Below, one piece after another: positions 12,464 to 24,300 of a stretch of 64,000 nucleotides of DNA. The stretch is from Triops longicaudatus (Eukaryota > Arthropoda > Branchiopoda > Notostraca > Triopsidae), in the NCBI GenBank assembly GCA_022885665.1, contig JAGQDJ010000019.1, positions 1,081,754 to 1,145,753 on the forward strand, in the 5' to 3' direction. The notes below the pieces were generated by a model that saw only the letters and a list, made by a program, of their open reading frames with translations, searched no databases and had not been told where the DNA came from. Positions within the stretch are counted from its first letter, which is position 1; every line of letters starts with the position of its first letter. The position numbers and the translations under genes are program-made.

Positions 12464-12608
12464 AACAGTCTTGAGGTTTTATATTGTTTTATATTTTACA
12501 TGTACGCGATTACCACCTATACCGTTTGTAACAATACAATGCTTAAAAAGTGGTTATGTTAAGAACCAAACTAAATACAAAGACTAAGTGCTTTTGATAC
12601 CCCCTGTC

Positions 12609-14756
12609 TTAATCTATTTTGGTACAAATGGTCTTTTCCTCGGTGTAAAAATCGAGTGAGTGCATAGTTCCTTCTCTACCCGATCCACTTTGCTTCACAC
12701 CGCCAAAAGGCATGTCTAACGAACGTACGAGCCAGCAGTTAATCCAGACTGTGCCCACATGCAAGTCAAGGGCCACGCGTTGATTGCGGGACCCGTCTTT
12801 GCCCCATATTGCTGCACACAAACCATACGTGACCCCGTTAGCGCGCTGAATTACTTCCTTTTCCGTATCAAAGGGGACAATGCAAACGACTGGCCCAAAA
12901 ATCTCTTCTTGCATACATCGTGAGTCATCTTTTAGGTCTACAATCACGGTAGGACGGAAGAAGTACCCCTAATAGGATAAAACAACACGAAAATATGCAA
13001 AAAAAGCAAAACAAATTAGACTAAAGTTATTTTTTTCGTAAAGGATGAAGTAAAGTATAGAGGTTGGTTGGTTACTTTTTCATATTCTGCAGGCAACTCA
13101 AGTTTGTCTACAGTTTCACCGCACAAAATTCTTCCACCATCTTCTTCGGCGTAAGTCACGTATCTTCGGACTTTAGCCAAGTGTGCTTCGCTTACCAGCG
13201 CTCCGCAGAAAACGTCTTCCGTTGGGGGTCCCACTTTTAGTTTTCTTTACAAAAAGGCGCACAATCATGAGTACTGTCTAAATTGAAAACTATTTGTTTA
13301 CCGAGCTTCATTAACAAATAATTCCAAGAAATTATTGTAGATAGAACGGTGGACGAAAAGTCGGGACGTACACAAACAAACCTCCCCTTGGTTTAAGAAA
13401 CATGATGACATTAAAGTAGGCATGCATTTTTGAAAATCTGCATCCTCGAAGACGATACCGGCGTTCTTGCCTCCCAACTATGATCAGTAAAATTTGTTCC
13501 GTTTGTACAAACGCAACTTTACAATTTCTGTATTAATAAATACCTCCAGTGACACTTTCTTCATAGACTTCGCTGCAACTTGAGCAATGTGTTTGCCAAC
13601 CGCTGTACTCCCAGTAAAAGAGATGACATTGATATCCGGATGGTTGGTCAAAATCTCTCCCGCTTGGGCCCCTGTACCAAAAATCATATTCACAACGCCG
13701 TCAGGTATTCCGGCTTCTTGGAACAGCTTGCATAATATCCAAGCGGTGACCGACGTCAATTCAGACGGCTTGCAAACAATCGTATTACCGGCCGCTATGG
13801 CTGGAGCGATCTTGAATGTTAACAAGTACCTATACATAACTTAACACAGTATTTTGGAAGTATTCAAGTTATAGGTACTAACAGCGGCAGATTCCACGGG
13901 CTAATCAATGCAGCGACACCAACGGGATGACGAACAGTGTAATTTATAACTCGACCTTCCGGAAGATAGTTAGATCTAAACATCGACGCTACAAAATTTG
14001 TCTCCTTTAGCAAGATTAAGCTTCTGTTACGTGTTCAATTGATGGATTATCGTTTCCGCAAACGAACGGAAGTTGAGCGCGGCCCTCGGAATGTCTAGTC
14101 TGCTTGCCAAACCCACCGGCTTGCCTTGATCTGTCGACTCGGCTAAAGCCAATTCCTCCAAATTAGCGTCGATTAGATCCGCAGTTTTTTGCAACAAGCG
14201 AGCTCGTTCGGCTGCAGATTTACCCGACCACCTAGGACGGATAGTATAAACATAGTTAACTGATAACGCTTAAACCAGCGCTGCCCACATTCGATATGCG
14301 AGTATCGTCTATCAACATCCCAGAGTGCAATTTCTCGCGCAATACTCTCCAGTTCGGAACACAGCCTCTACACTTCGAAATGGCATTTGCGTTTACAGAA
14401 GAAATTTCAAGTTAAAGTAATCGCATGAGTTTTGGGTTATTTATTTATAAAAAGAATATATAAAACGAGGTTAATACTGCCAAGCTGCCAAAAGTTTTAA
14501 TATATGGTTCCCCGGGAAAGAATAAAATAAGGCATAACCGGTTTAAGCGTCTTGAAACGCCTTACAATGGAAACGCATTTCTGGCAGCTTCTACCGCAGC
14601 CTGCACATCAGATCGATCACTGTCGGGGACTTGTGCCCACAGTTTGCCCGTCGACGGATTGTAGCTAGGTAAATATTCGCCCTTACTGGGCTTTTCAAAC
14701 TTCCCATTAATGAAATTGTCCAACACAACCGGGCCATTTTCTTGAACGAACTTCAT
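12609..14756 (-). CDS. ALDH8A1: Aldehyde dehydrogenase 8A1 (2-aminomuconate semialdehyde dehydrogenase)
   Basis: NAD-dependent dehydrogenase; ALDH8A1 oxidises 2-aminomuconate semialdehyde in the kynurenine route of tryptophan breakdown. Seven exons: 14566-14756, 14031-14231, 13883-13975, 13544-13829, 13302-13477, 13076-13244, 12609-12968; 491 codons, phases closing. ALDH motifs are complete: SPWNLPL and KIAPAIAAGN, cofactor loop FTGSTAVG, general-base Glu in SLELGGKN, nucleophile Cys about 291 in NQGEVCLC, EEIFGPVVC, and PFGGVKQSGSGREG near the C-terminus. LCTSR, TNCWL/INCWL-like and MPFGGVK features place it with ALDH8A1 rather than ALDH1 or ALDH9. The start is the ATG before KFVQENGPV; the frame is open further upstream to 14897 without family similarity and is probably 5' UTR. 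Confidence 0.93.
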
Positions 14757-15411
14757 GACTCTACACAGCCGGTATCCGAAAACCAACTGACTCCCTCCAA
14801 GTTCGGGACTGCAATGATAAACGCACAGTGGATTGCCGGAATAAACGGGTTCTGGATGTGGGTAAAGGAAGGGTCGTCCACAGGTTTGCGACATCATCGT
14901 TGCAGAATGTTCAAAGTCAAGCCGTGTAAGGTCTCAAGGTCGATTGCCTTAAGGATTATTCCACGACTCCAAACGTATCGTCATTATAAATACATTCCTA
15001 CGAAGACTACCTCACTAGAAAAATCCGTTCCTGGCTTCTGACTTCAAACTAAACGCGGGAGAAATATTTAAGGCAATTTTTTACAAACTTTTGAATCGCC
15101 CGCCTACGCGGTTACCCAAGCCATTACCGAACGTTGATACGCGTAGCGACATCATTTTGCAACCGCACGTGCCGCGATCTTTTTCACCCTCTTTCTTCGT
15201 GTCCCGGCTCTTGGAGCATGCCGTGACTTCTCTCCTCCTCTCTAAGTTGCGTAGTTCGTAGTACAAAGGTAAGAGAATTCAATAGGGAATTTTAGTTACC
15301 GTGCAGTGATAACTCTTATTGACCTCAAATCTCTACAGTGTTTAGTTTTCCTCAGCTTTCTTTTGCCGTTTTTCCCTGTGGATTTGGTTTTCTCCGTAAT
15401 CGCCTCGTATA
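14757..15411. other. Divergent intergenic region, ALDH8A1 / MEIOC-like gene
   Basis: About 650 bp between divergent start codons, expected to contain both promoters. No other gene seen. Confidence 0.5.
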
Positions 15412-17230
15412 ATGGCGTTTTCTAAAGTGGGACTACCTGCGTCCAGCAATCCTCTTGTAAATGACCTGGTGACAAGCCTCTTTGATGAAGAATCCACTAA
15501 CAACCCTTTTACCTTCGAGCCTCCTTTACCTGCTCAATGGAAATGGAACACCCTTCAGCCCCATGCTAAACTCTCTTTGCCAGATTTGGGCTCCGGAAGC
15601 GTGTGGAGACCTGAATCCCAGAACCATAATTGCCCTAATATGGACTTGGGTACTCAAAGTATTCGTGAATTTGCCTATGCCAGTGCTAATGGTCCGTCCT
15701 CTCAAGGAGCCCATGTAAAAGATCACAATTATTACCCATCACAATACTCTATTGATAATTCTTCTTACTCACGACACGGCATGGTCCGCACTCAAAGCTT
15801 TAACTCTGAGTTAACCCAAACAGCTACCCACGTTCGTGACAAATTCTCTAATTGTCCTAAAGAGATGAATTCTTACGCTCCACAGCAAATTCAAACCTCT
15901 CAGTTCGTGCCAACTTCAGGACGGCCAAGTAAACCCTATTTTTCGCAGTCTTCTTTGGATATTTCGGTCGACTCGGCTTGTTCGAGCGACATTCGCAGCG
16001 CATCTTTTGAGCAAGCTTTCGATAGTCATTTGTTGCTGGCCAAACTCAGCAAATTGTTCCCAGGTCGAACGCTGAACGATCTCGCCAACATTCCCGTGGA
16101 TGTCATTGCTCAACAGCTGGAAGCTACTCAGTTGAGTAATGTCCCTAATAATTATCCCCCTCCTTCGCCTTATCACCGTTCGACTCCGCCGTTTGCAAAT
16201 CTTGTCGAATCGAGAATGGTCAATCGCTACAGTGAAGCAGCCCACGGAGCTTTGCAATGCAGTTCGCCTTTGGACCGTAAGGACGTGGCTCCGCCTCCGG
16301 TGTTCTTCGCTGAAAACAATATGAAGGACTACTACGATCAAGTCCGCTTGTACCCTTGCAATGCAGAACTCGCCGAAGCTATTCACGACAAACCGCTTGT
16401 CGGTGCTAACAGAGAGCAAGACCCAGCCAGGTAAAATTCGCTTAAAACTGTATAATATACTCGGACAAGAAGCGCAAACCTATATCATTCACACGCTTAA
16501 AATGAATAAGAGTTTAAAATAATAAACTTATATAATAACTAATATAAGGTGATTCATAGGTAATAAAATTTCATAATTTCTTTGCTCAGGGCGAGAATGA
16601 CGCTGGTGGCACTATTGCGAGCTTGCTTGGCTCAGGTGCGATCCTTATCGTGCGAGCGTCAAGGTAAGGAATACGATCAAGAAGCTGCGCCTGGGAATCG
16701 GGACTGTTTTCAAACCTTAGTCATTGAGTCTCACATCGAATACGAGAAGGTAATTTCCATATGGGCTTATTTTTGTAGTTTTGTTTATTAATTTAGTATT
16801 AAAAAATATTGATAGTATTGTTAATTTTTTTATTTTGTTCGTGACTATGATGCAATGTAATGTAGTTGATGGATTTCGTATGCCGTCTCGAACATTCTGA
16901 TCTGGTCGAAGAATTTGTGGAGCATTTAAAGAGTTGGGAAGGATTGTTGGAAGCACTGAGGCGTAATGCAAAAAAGGGTAAACTCGAAGGTAAATGTACT
17001 CAATGCTTATAGTGTTAAAAATCTGTTACTAATTTGTTGTATTTTCTTTTTAAGGTTCTTTACACATAATGAATTTCTTATTGTGCACTTTCGCGCGTTC
17101 GACTGCCAAACTCCGTAGCGTTCTGCGTGTGATAGATTGCCAGCAGATGCAAACTGCCACAGAGCTTGCAAATCGATCTCATTATTCACAATTCTTGGAG
17201 AAATTCTCCGAAAACGGCAACTGCTATTAA
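15412..17230 (+). CDS. MEIOC-like protein (meiosis-specific coiled-coil family, tentative)
   Basis: Four exons: 15412-16430, 16590-16749, 16866-16989, 17055-17230; 492 codons, phases closing. The first about 210 residues are Ser/Pro/Asn-rich and look disordered. The C-terminal third is helical. LLAKLSKLFPGRTLNDLANIP recalls the FPGK segment before the conserved MEIOC core, and CFQTLVIESHIEYEKLMDFV plus a later helix (SLHIMNFLLCTFARST) line up with the two core helices of vertebrate MEIOC by eye. In mammals MEIOC works with the RNA helicase YTHDC2 to drive meiotic entry. The similarity is remote and unaided, so treat the name as a hypothesis; a novel coiled-coil protein is the alternative. It shares its promoter region with ALDH8A1 and converges on RBM18. 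Confidence 0.6.
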
Positions 17231-17435
17231 ATCGACCAAAGTTGTGAGCTTAAGCTGCTATCATTTTTTATGATCCAGTGATAATCCCGTTTCACTTGAA
17301 GATTAGTTTGTTCCTTTTCGATCGAAATATTCCGAATCTCATTTTATCCATGCACGTCATGGATAGTGTTCAAGTTCCTCTATTTTGATTCCTTAGACGG
17401 AAAAATTTGTGTTTTTATAATCAAAGACATCAGCG

Positions 17436-17448
17436 TTTATTCAATAAA
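17436..17448. terminator. Overlapping opposite-strand poly(A) signals
   Basis: TTTATT at 17436-17441 reads AATAAA on the minus strand, about 70 bp past the RBM18 stop. AATAAA at 17443-17448 lies on the plus strand, about 210 bp past the MEIOC-like stop. The two convergent genes therefore appear to end over the same few bases. Confidence 0.55.
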
Positions 17449-17509
17449 TAACGGATTTTTCTACTAAAGATTCACACATGCATTTAAGGGACTGACAAGA
17501 CATTTATGT

Positions 17510-18373
17510 TCAGATTTTGGAGTATGGTCGGGTGTATGGTCCTTTACGGGCTCCTTGAGATATATTCGAACGACCTCGCGATGTCGTAGGCTTTGGCTGG
17601 TTTACGGGAGCAAGACGAGACAAGGGAGAAATTCCGAATGCTACTGTTGAGACTGCACCACTTTGCTGGGCTTGCTCCAGTGACTTTAATTTGGCTTCAA
17701 TGGCATAGATTTTGCTGTCGATGCTCGCTTGTGATTTGTCGCTTTTGGCCCCTCGAAGAGCGGGTATATCAACTTTGCCTTTTTCGTCTAGCAAGTCTTC
17801 CTAAACGTAAAATATTCAAACTGAAACTAAAGTTTTTGTGTATAAGAGGAATTAAGCGTACTTTACAAACACGGTTGGCAGATTTGACGAGTAGAGGTCT
17901 AGAGTAAAGTTTCTTCCCATCTAGAGCTTGTCGGGCCTTGATTGCACTAGCTCTTTCTTCGTAAGTTATAAAGGCATAGCCTCTGGGTAAGTTTGCTAAG
18001 GGACCCGTTTTGTGGAAAAGGAAGTCCAGTTTTTGAATGGCGCCATAGATCCGGAATAGTTTGATGAGTTCAAACCAGTAAGGAAAAAGAACACAATGCA
18101 ATTTAGTAAGGGATGATTTGAACCGTGTGTAATGCTTACTCTGTAACACGAGAATCGAGATTTCCGACCCAAAGTCTTCTGTCATTTGGCTGCCCAGCAT
18201 AGATCAAGTCCGCTTCAATTTCTTGGTCCTGAAGTTTCTTCTCTGATTCGAACTGGGCGGCAGGATTAGCGTTACTACTCTTTGTCTGACAAAAGGAAAT
18301 CAGAGAAATCCTACAGTTACTCTACAGATTACTAATCTAAAGAAATTTTATTTACTTCTGTGTTTGAAGTCAT
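17510..18373 (-). CDS. RBM18: RNA-binding protein 18 (single RRM)
   Basis: Four exons: 18356-18373, 18140-18285, 17862-18075, 17510-17800; 222 codons. One RRM spans residues about 42-125: RNP2 is LWVGNL, RNP1 is RGYAFITY, and LDFLFHKTGPLANLPRGY closely matches the RBM18 loop. The C-terminal KIYAIEAKLKSLEQ helix is also a family hallmark; an Arg/Ser/Gly tail follows. Residues between exons 2 and 3 join perfectly (VTE then FELIKLF) only if the 64 bp intron 18076-18139 ends in TG instead of AG, since no AG occurs on that strand between the donor and the RRM; this may be a real rare acceptor or a one-base assembly error. It diverges from RpS8 with 194 bp between start codons. Confidence 0.88.
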
Positions 18374-18540
18374 GTCTAAAGAATTCAAGAGAAATATTGA
18401 CGTTAATACGGGAATCCCCCAGACACAGAAAACAAACTTAATCTTGTCAAAAACCTAACGGTAGGTGGCAGTATGAGTGTTTTAACCGTCCCCGAAAGCG
18501 TCGAAACAGCGGATATCAGCGCTTGGCAGCCTTGTTGTTG

Positions 18541-18552
18541 TCTTTTCCCTTC
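18541..18552 (+). promoter_or_regulatory. Putative 5' TOP tract / start site of RpS8
   Basis: A pyrimidine run TCTTTTCCCTTC lies 16 bases before the RpS8 ATG. Ribosomal-protein mRNAs typically begin with such a terminal oligopyrimidine tract, which confers TOR-dependent translation. The exact first base is inferred. Confidence 0.5.
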
Positions 18553-18567
18553 AGCTGAAGAGCGAGA

Positions 18568-19959
18568 ATGGGTGCGTAAGAGTTTCTCTTTTATCGTGAA
18601 ATATTTCAACCATCGTTCATCTATTTTTAAATATGTTCGTTTATTTCTTCTTCAAATCCTTATTCAGACCACTGGAATTTAATTTATCCAAGATTCACTT
18701 TGTGTTGTTATTTGTGATAGAAGTGTTTATACCTCACCATGTCCTTGTGTTGTTACGGTGGACATTAAAGTTTTTACTAATGTCTCAATAAATAGGTATC
18801 TCGCGTGATCACCAGCACAAACGCCGGCCTACCGGTGGCAAAAGGAAGCCTATCCGCAAGAAGAGGAAGTTTGAATTAGGCCGTCCCGCTGCCAACACCA
18901 AAGTAAGTTGCGCGCATGGAAATCTTGTAAGATGTGTTTAGTTATTAACACTACCTTTCTTGTAGCTTGGACCTAAACGTGTGCACCATGTGCGCGTTCG
19001 TGGTGGAAACATCAAGTTCAGGGCTCTCCGTCTTGATACCGGCAACTTCGCATGGGGCTCTGAAGGTAAACGTTTCGGAGCATTCTAAGTACTGTTTATC
19101 CACCTGATGTCTTTTTGCGTGTCAGCTGATGCATTGTGATTAAAGCTGCTGTAATCCAGCAGAGCTGAACTTTTCTTCTATTTCAAAAACCCTTATAAAA
19201 CAACTTCGATCGCGCTACAACCGGTTTTCTTTCTTTTTTTCAGGTTGCGCCCGCAAGACTCGTATCATCGACGTCGTGTACAATGCTTCCAACAACGAGT
19301 TGGTGAGAACCAAGACTCTTGTGAAGAACTGCATTGTTGTAGTTGACGCTACCCCATTCCGTCAATGGTACGAAAGCCACTACGCCACTCCTCTTGGACG
19401 CAAGAAGGGAGCTAAATTGGTAATATTTGCCTCCGTGTCATATACCGTTGAATAATAAACTCTTAATATCCCGTTTGTCATGATGATAAAACTTCCAGCT
19501 AGACTGTTGTATGCAAGCCGTTTTGGTCTTGCAGCTTTGCAATTAGTCGATGCCGCTTTTGTCATAGTTACTCTGATCGCTTTAGTCCTGTAGAAATACT
19601 TGTGTTAGTCTGTTATCCTTTGCCATTACAACAAATTTAATTTACTGTGCAATTTCCAGACCGAAGCCGAAGAAGCTGTCCTGAACAAGAAGCGTTCCAA
19701 GAAAAACGAAAAGAAGTACAAGCTTCGCCAACGTCTTGCTAAAGTGGAGGCTGCTTTGGAAGAACAGTTCATGACTGGTCGTCTTCTCGGTATTTTTCTA
19801 AAAATGTGTTTGAAAAATCCAAATTTTCTGACGATTATTTTTCATCCAGCTGCCGTATCCAGCCGCCCCGGCCAAACCGGACGTTGCGACGGTTACGTTT
19901 TGGAAGGCAAAGAGTTGGAATTCTACCTGAGGAAACTCAAGACGAAGAAGGGCAAATAA
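18568..19959 (+). CDS. RpS8: 40S ribosomal protein S8
   Basis: Component of the small ribosomal subunit. Six exons: 18568-18571 (ATG plus one base), 18796-18902, 18966-19065, 19244-19419, 19660-19789, 19850-19959; 208 codons, the same length as the human protein. The N-terminus MGISRDHQHKRRPTGGKRK, the central FRALRLDTGNFAWGSE and the C-terminal SSRPGQTGRCDGYVLEGKE are family signatures. A first exon carrying only the start codon and one base is common in ribosomal-protein genes and follows a TOP-like tract. Introns 3 and 4 are longer than local average, and in animals RPS8 introns often host C/D snoRNAs. The gene diverges from RBM18. Confidence 0.97.
19480..19576 (+). ncRNA. Candidate C/D box snoRNA in RpS8 intron 4
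   Basis: Within the intron 19420-19659 an ATGATGA C-box lies at 19480-19486 and a CTGA D-box at 19573-19576, about 90 bases apart, as in intron-hosted snoRNAs. Vertebrate RPS8 introns carry several C/D snoRNAs. Against it: the terminal stem outside the boxes is weak and I did not identify a guide target. Confidence 0.3.
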
Positions 19960-21307
19960 ACATCTTGCCTCCGTGTAAAAAAAAGAAAATTGCGTTCCAA
20001 TACACTCTTGGAATGTGCTTCTCTAAATCGTTCATTTATTCTTCTGCTGTTGAATGTCTTAAGTAATCATCCAGAACTGGTATTCTTTGAAATGAGTTAG
20101 TAGTGCGAAAAAATATTGCCCGTTTTTATAAAAGACGGTGTTATTAGGCATTTGGGATTAAGAAGGATTTCAAATTGCCGCCAAACAATGAAAAGTGGGC
20201 AAAGACCTAGTTGTTTATATTAAAATGAATGATCCGTTAGGTGGCCTTGTCGCATGTTTCCGCGTTCCACATTTCGCACTCATCCACGTGCAAGTGTCAA
20301 GGGCGAGGTAGGTTGGATTCCATAGACCTAGAAAATTTACCAGTCTTATTATATGAGAGGGATATTACGGTTACTGGGTGGTGTCTAACGGTAAGCATTT
20401 TTCGTGTCATGCTAGTGATAGTGTTCAAAATCTTCCACGTCACACTTGCAGACATTGTTTTTATTATTATTATGTTTTGTGTAGACAACCCAAATCGCAT
20501 TAGGTCTTGACATGCCACCTGCATCTGCATAAGGTTTGTTGGAAGTGCGAATACTTCTAATGTGATGTGAACAACGATTTTCTGTTGGTTAGATTCATTT
20601 AAAGTAGAGCTTATGCCAGCAAAGTTTTTACAAGAAAGATTAACTCAGGCCAGGTTCTTGATGTGTAATACCTTTCTGAAAAAAAAAAACAGATTACATT
20701 ACGAGAAGAATACAAAGCTGCCAAACCAATAGAAATCTGAGAAAGATAAAGAGAAGCTTAGCTTTTTTTCTGACATTAAACAAAAAATCACAACTGTTTG
20801 TGGGGAAGAGTCGCATCGTCCTACGCTTGAAATTTGTGTCATTGATGCTGAAACCTCATACTGTAAGCATGTAGTAGCGTAGCTTGTAATGGGCGATCTT
20901 TAACTTTATCAAGTCTCGTGAAAGCAGGCTTCTCTGAATTTACGCAGTGAAGTAGTAAGGTATCTAGTTACGCGGCACCAGGTCTGCCTAATACGCGGGT
21001 CTAAATTTTATACTTTGTCATTTAGCCCCTCTTGCCTTTTCTGCGTTTGTGGGGGGGGGGGGGCGAATAATTGAAATTTTCGTTTGATTCCATATCTTAA
21101 CTATTCTCTGTTACAAGTTTATAAAAAAGATACACAACAAAAAATAGAGACTGAAAGTTGAAGGAGTGAATATTGATTGGAAGACTGAATATTTTTGTGT
21201 TTAGATTCTTGTGCTCAATTAGGAGGCTTAATCTGTTAAACAATTAACAAGGATTTAACAATAATTTCGTTTTTATAGCCTGCCAAGTAGCAAGAATTTG
21301 TGCAGAC
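19960..21307. other. Intergenic region, RpS8 3' / TDRD7 5'
   Basis: About 1.35 kb without a supported gene. It contains a 12-base G run near 21051-21062. A tttttatag acceptor ending at 21280 just before the TDRD7 start exon implies a 5' UTR intron. Confidence 0.5.
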
Positions 21308-24300
21308 ATGGCTTTGTCTACGCCAGCCATGGAAAAGGATCTGACATTCTTAAAGGCAGAAATCCGGGCTTGTTTAATTGCGACGGCCAGTAAGAATATG
21401 GTCACTCTGCAAGAATTAAATAGTAAGTCTACTTGATGTTGCAAAGTACTACACTAGACTACTTACACTTATACTCTTTTATATAGACGCCTACAGAGCC
21501 ATGAACGGGAAATTCATTCCTTATAATCAGTTCCATTTCCGTTCCTTGGAGGAATTTCTTTTCTCCTTAAGTGACACCGTCAATCTTGTTAAAAACGGGG
21601 CCATTTACTATTGCGGTCCCGTCACTACAGCAGCTACAGCTCATATCCAGAAACTTGTGGGTGGCCAGAAATCGGCTGGGAAGAAGAGAGGCCTTGCCCG
21701 TAAAGGAGTTCCCAGACCGGTGAATAGTGAAAACAGTGAGTAATTTTTTTATGGTCAAAATTGCTGTTTAGATTCTCAAGACGGCATGGGTAAATTCTCC
21801 TCTTCGACCCGTTGTGCGCCACGTGCAACGGCCCTTACCGCTCATGCAGACTGAATTCGCACCTCCGCGGCAGAAAAAGTCTCCAGAAATGACTACTGGT
21901 CGCACACCGTATTCTGTCCCTCAGCCATTGACTCTGGAGCAGCTTAGAATCAGCTACTCTAGCAACGGCATGGAACGTAGTGTCCAGTTTTCGACTCCAA
22001 CCACTACCAGGTTTCGAGCTCCTCATTTCCATTCACAACGACACACGCCTCCCTTCCGACAACCTCTCATACAGCCTTCGTTTCCCATTCGGCTGTCTTC
22101 ACCACCACCAGTCGTTTCTCCGCCTAAGCCTGTATCTCTGAAAGATCGGGTGAAACAGTTAGCTTCTTCGAAAGGACTGCCCGAACCGACCGAAAAATGC
22201 ACTCTTGCTGGCAAGATGCGCAATGAAGTCGTGGCAAAAGTGAAGGTAAGCAAGGTTGAGTTTTACTTCTTTCTGTCCAGTTGTTTGTTTTTATTTGCGT
22301 GTTTATATATTTGCTATTCCGATTAGATTGGAGAAGATCGTGACTATTCGAGCTATCCTGCGGTATGTAAGACGGAGCAAGATGCCTTAGATGTAGCTTA
22401 TAAAAAGGCCTTAGACGACCTCATGAAATTACCTGACGTCGAGCCCACCTCTCCTTTATCGAGCAGCAACGAAGAAATCGTGATGAGGATTCTACAAGTA
22501 ATAATAAGATCACGTTAAATTTTCGACTACGGAAACGTCCAATTGCATTGATGTTATGTTGGCCAATGATTTTCATTCCTTTTTGCGTTGTTTAGCATTT
22601 GTTTGGATGTTATTTTTTATATTTAACAGGTATCTACTTTTCCGTTGTGTGCATTACTTGTTGTCTGTATTTGGCATATGTCGTTTTGTTTTATTTTATT
22701 TATTCTTTACCTTCAATATTTAATTTTGATTATTTGCCTGTGTTTTACTGTGCACATTTTTACTCCGTTTTCGCGGGTACTTGTCTTAGTAAATTTTGGA
22801 AAATGTAATTAACCTAGTTGAATTCCATAGTAATCGAAATGTTGGGAATTGCGTATTTCGTAAGTTCCTTGTATATAAAGAGAATTAATGAAACACCAAT
22901 AACTAAAGGCTGCTTGCATTTCTCCCATATAGATGCTGGATGGTCATAGTGGAGGTTTGTGGGCTTCGAGCATCGAATCTTCGTATCAGTCACTCTTTAA
23001 CGAGAAATTGTCGCCGAATTGGGTACACAATGTGGATACGAACATATTGGTTGCCGAACCCCTCGGTCAAGATTGGATTATTAACGTAAAAAAAGAAGTA
23101 CGTTTGAACTTAAATATAAACAGTTTTGATACTCATTCGGTTTTGTTAGCGAACGCCGACACCTTCAAGTATTCCTGTCTCGCCTGTTGGATTGGCAAGT
23201 CCTGAAACGAATGGGCAAGGAGACCTTAGTTATAGTAACGGAACAAACGGAGGACCTATCTCGCTTCTTCCTGTACAGCTGCCAGAAAGTGACGAGTGGG
23301 AAGTGTATGTCACTGTAGTCAGGAATTCATCCGTGGTGGCATTCCGCATTGAAACAGGCGAAGAGGTGAGAATGTTGTGTTTCGTATCTTTGTAATAAAT
23401 GTGAAAATGGGCTTCTTTAAACTTAGGATGCCTACGATGAGTTGTCAAACAACATGGAATTGTTTTACATCAACGATTCCAACGTACTGGATTCCGTTAA
23501 TATTGGCGAAGCTTATGCGGTTTACATGGATTCGTTGTGGTTCCGTGCAATAATTTCTAAACAGAACGAAGATGGAACTTATACAGTAGAGCTAGTCGAT
23601 ACAGGAGATGTCGATGTCGTTTCTCTGGAAAGGATCCGAAAACTAAACAAGGAATTTTTAGAGATTCCAGTTTTGGTAAGCCAAATAGTATCTTGTGGAA
23701 CTTGTCGACACCTTTTGTTTTTTTCACAGGGAATTTCGGCAGAAGTTGCTGGTTTCCGGAATGTAACCGAGAGCCATGCTGCCTACGATTTGTTAGTTAC
23801 TAAAGTATTGGCCAAGACTGTGATCGCAAAAGTTCTGAACAGGGATCCCCTTACCGTCCAGTTGTTTGCTGTTGCAGACGAGGACGGTGCAGAAGGAAAG
23901 TTAATAGATATTAATCAATTTATGATCGATGCGGTAGTTGAAAAGGAGTCCGACATTTCCTTGCCCCCAGTAATTCTCGTCAACAAAATTTTTAAAGGCG
24001 AGCGAACTAAATGGAATGTTTTCATTTCTTAGGTCAATTCCATGGGAAAATGTTACGTTCCGTATATCTATCCGAACGGCGATATTTACGTGAACCTTAA
24101 TTCTACTTCTTTTCATCTTGTCTCCAACTTGATCGAGTTGGTCGTTGCGAAGCATGAAGACTTGATTGTGCCTTCTGTGAGTTCTTTGTTCGAAGACCCC
24201 AATCGTATATTTTTGGCCATGTTTACCAACGACGGATTGTATTACAGAGCTGTAGTCAAGACGAACCAAACTTCGTCTGGAACGGTAGACAGTTATCATC

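Noticed and set aside
14757..14897. N-terminal extension of ALDH8A1
   Set aside because: The frame is open but unlike any ALDH sequence, and KFVQENGPV at 14756 fits the normal family start.
19124..19166. Hairpin AGCTGCTG/CAGCAGAGCT with CTGATG and CTGA in RpS8 intron 3
   Set aside because: The boxes are only about 40 bases apart and the C-box lacks the final A, so a C/D snoRNA is unlikely. Kept only as a local inverted repeat.
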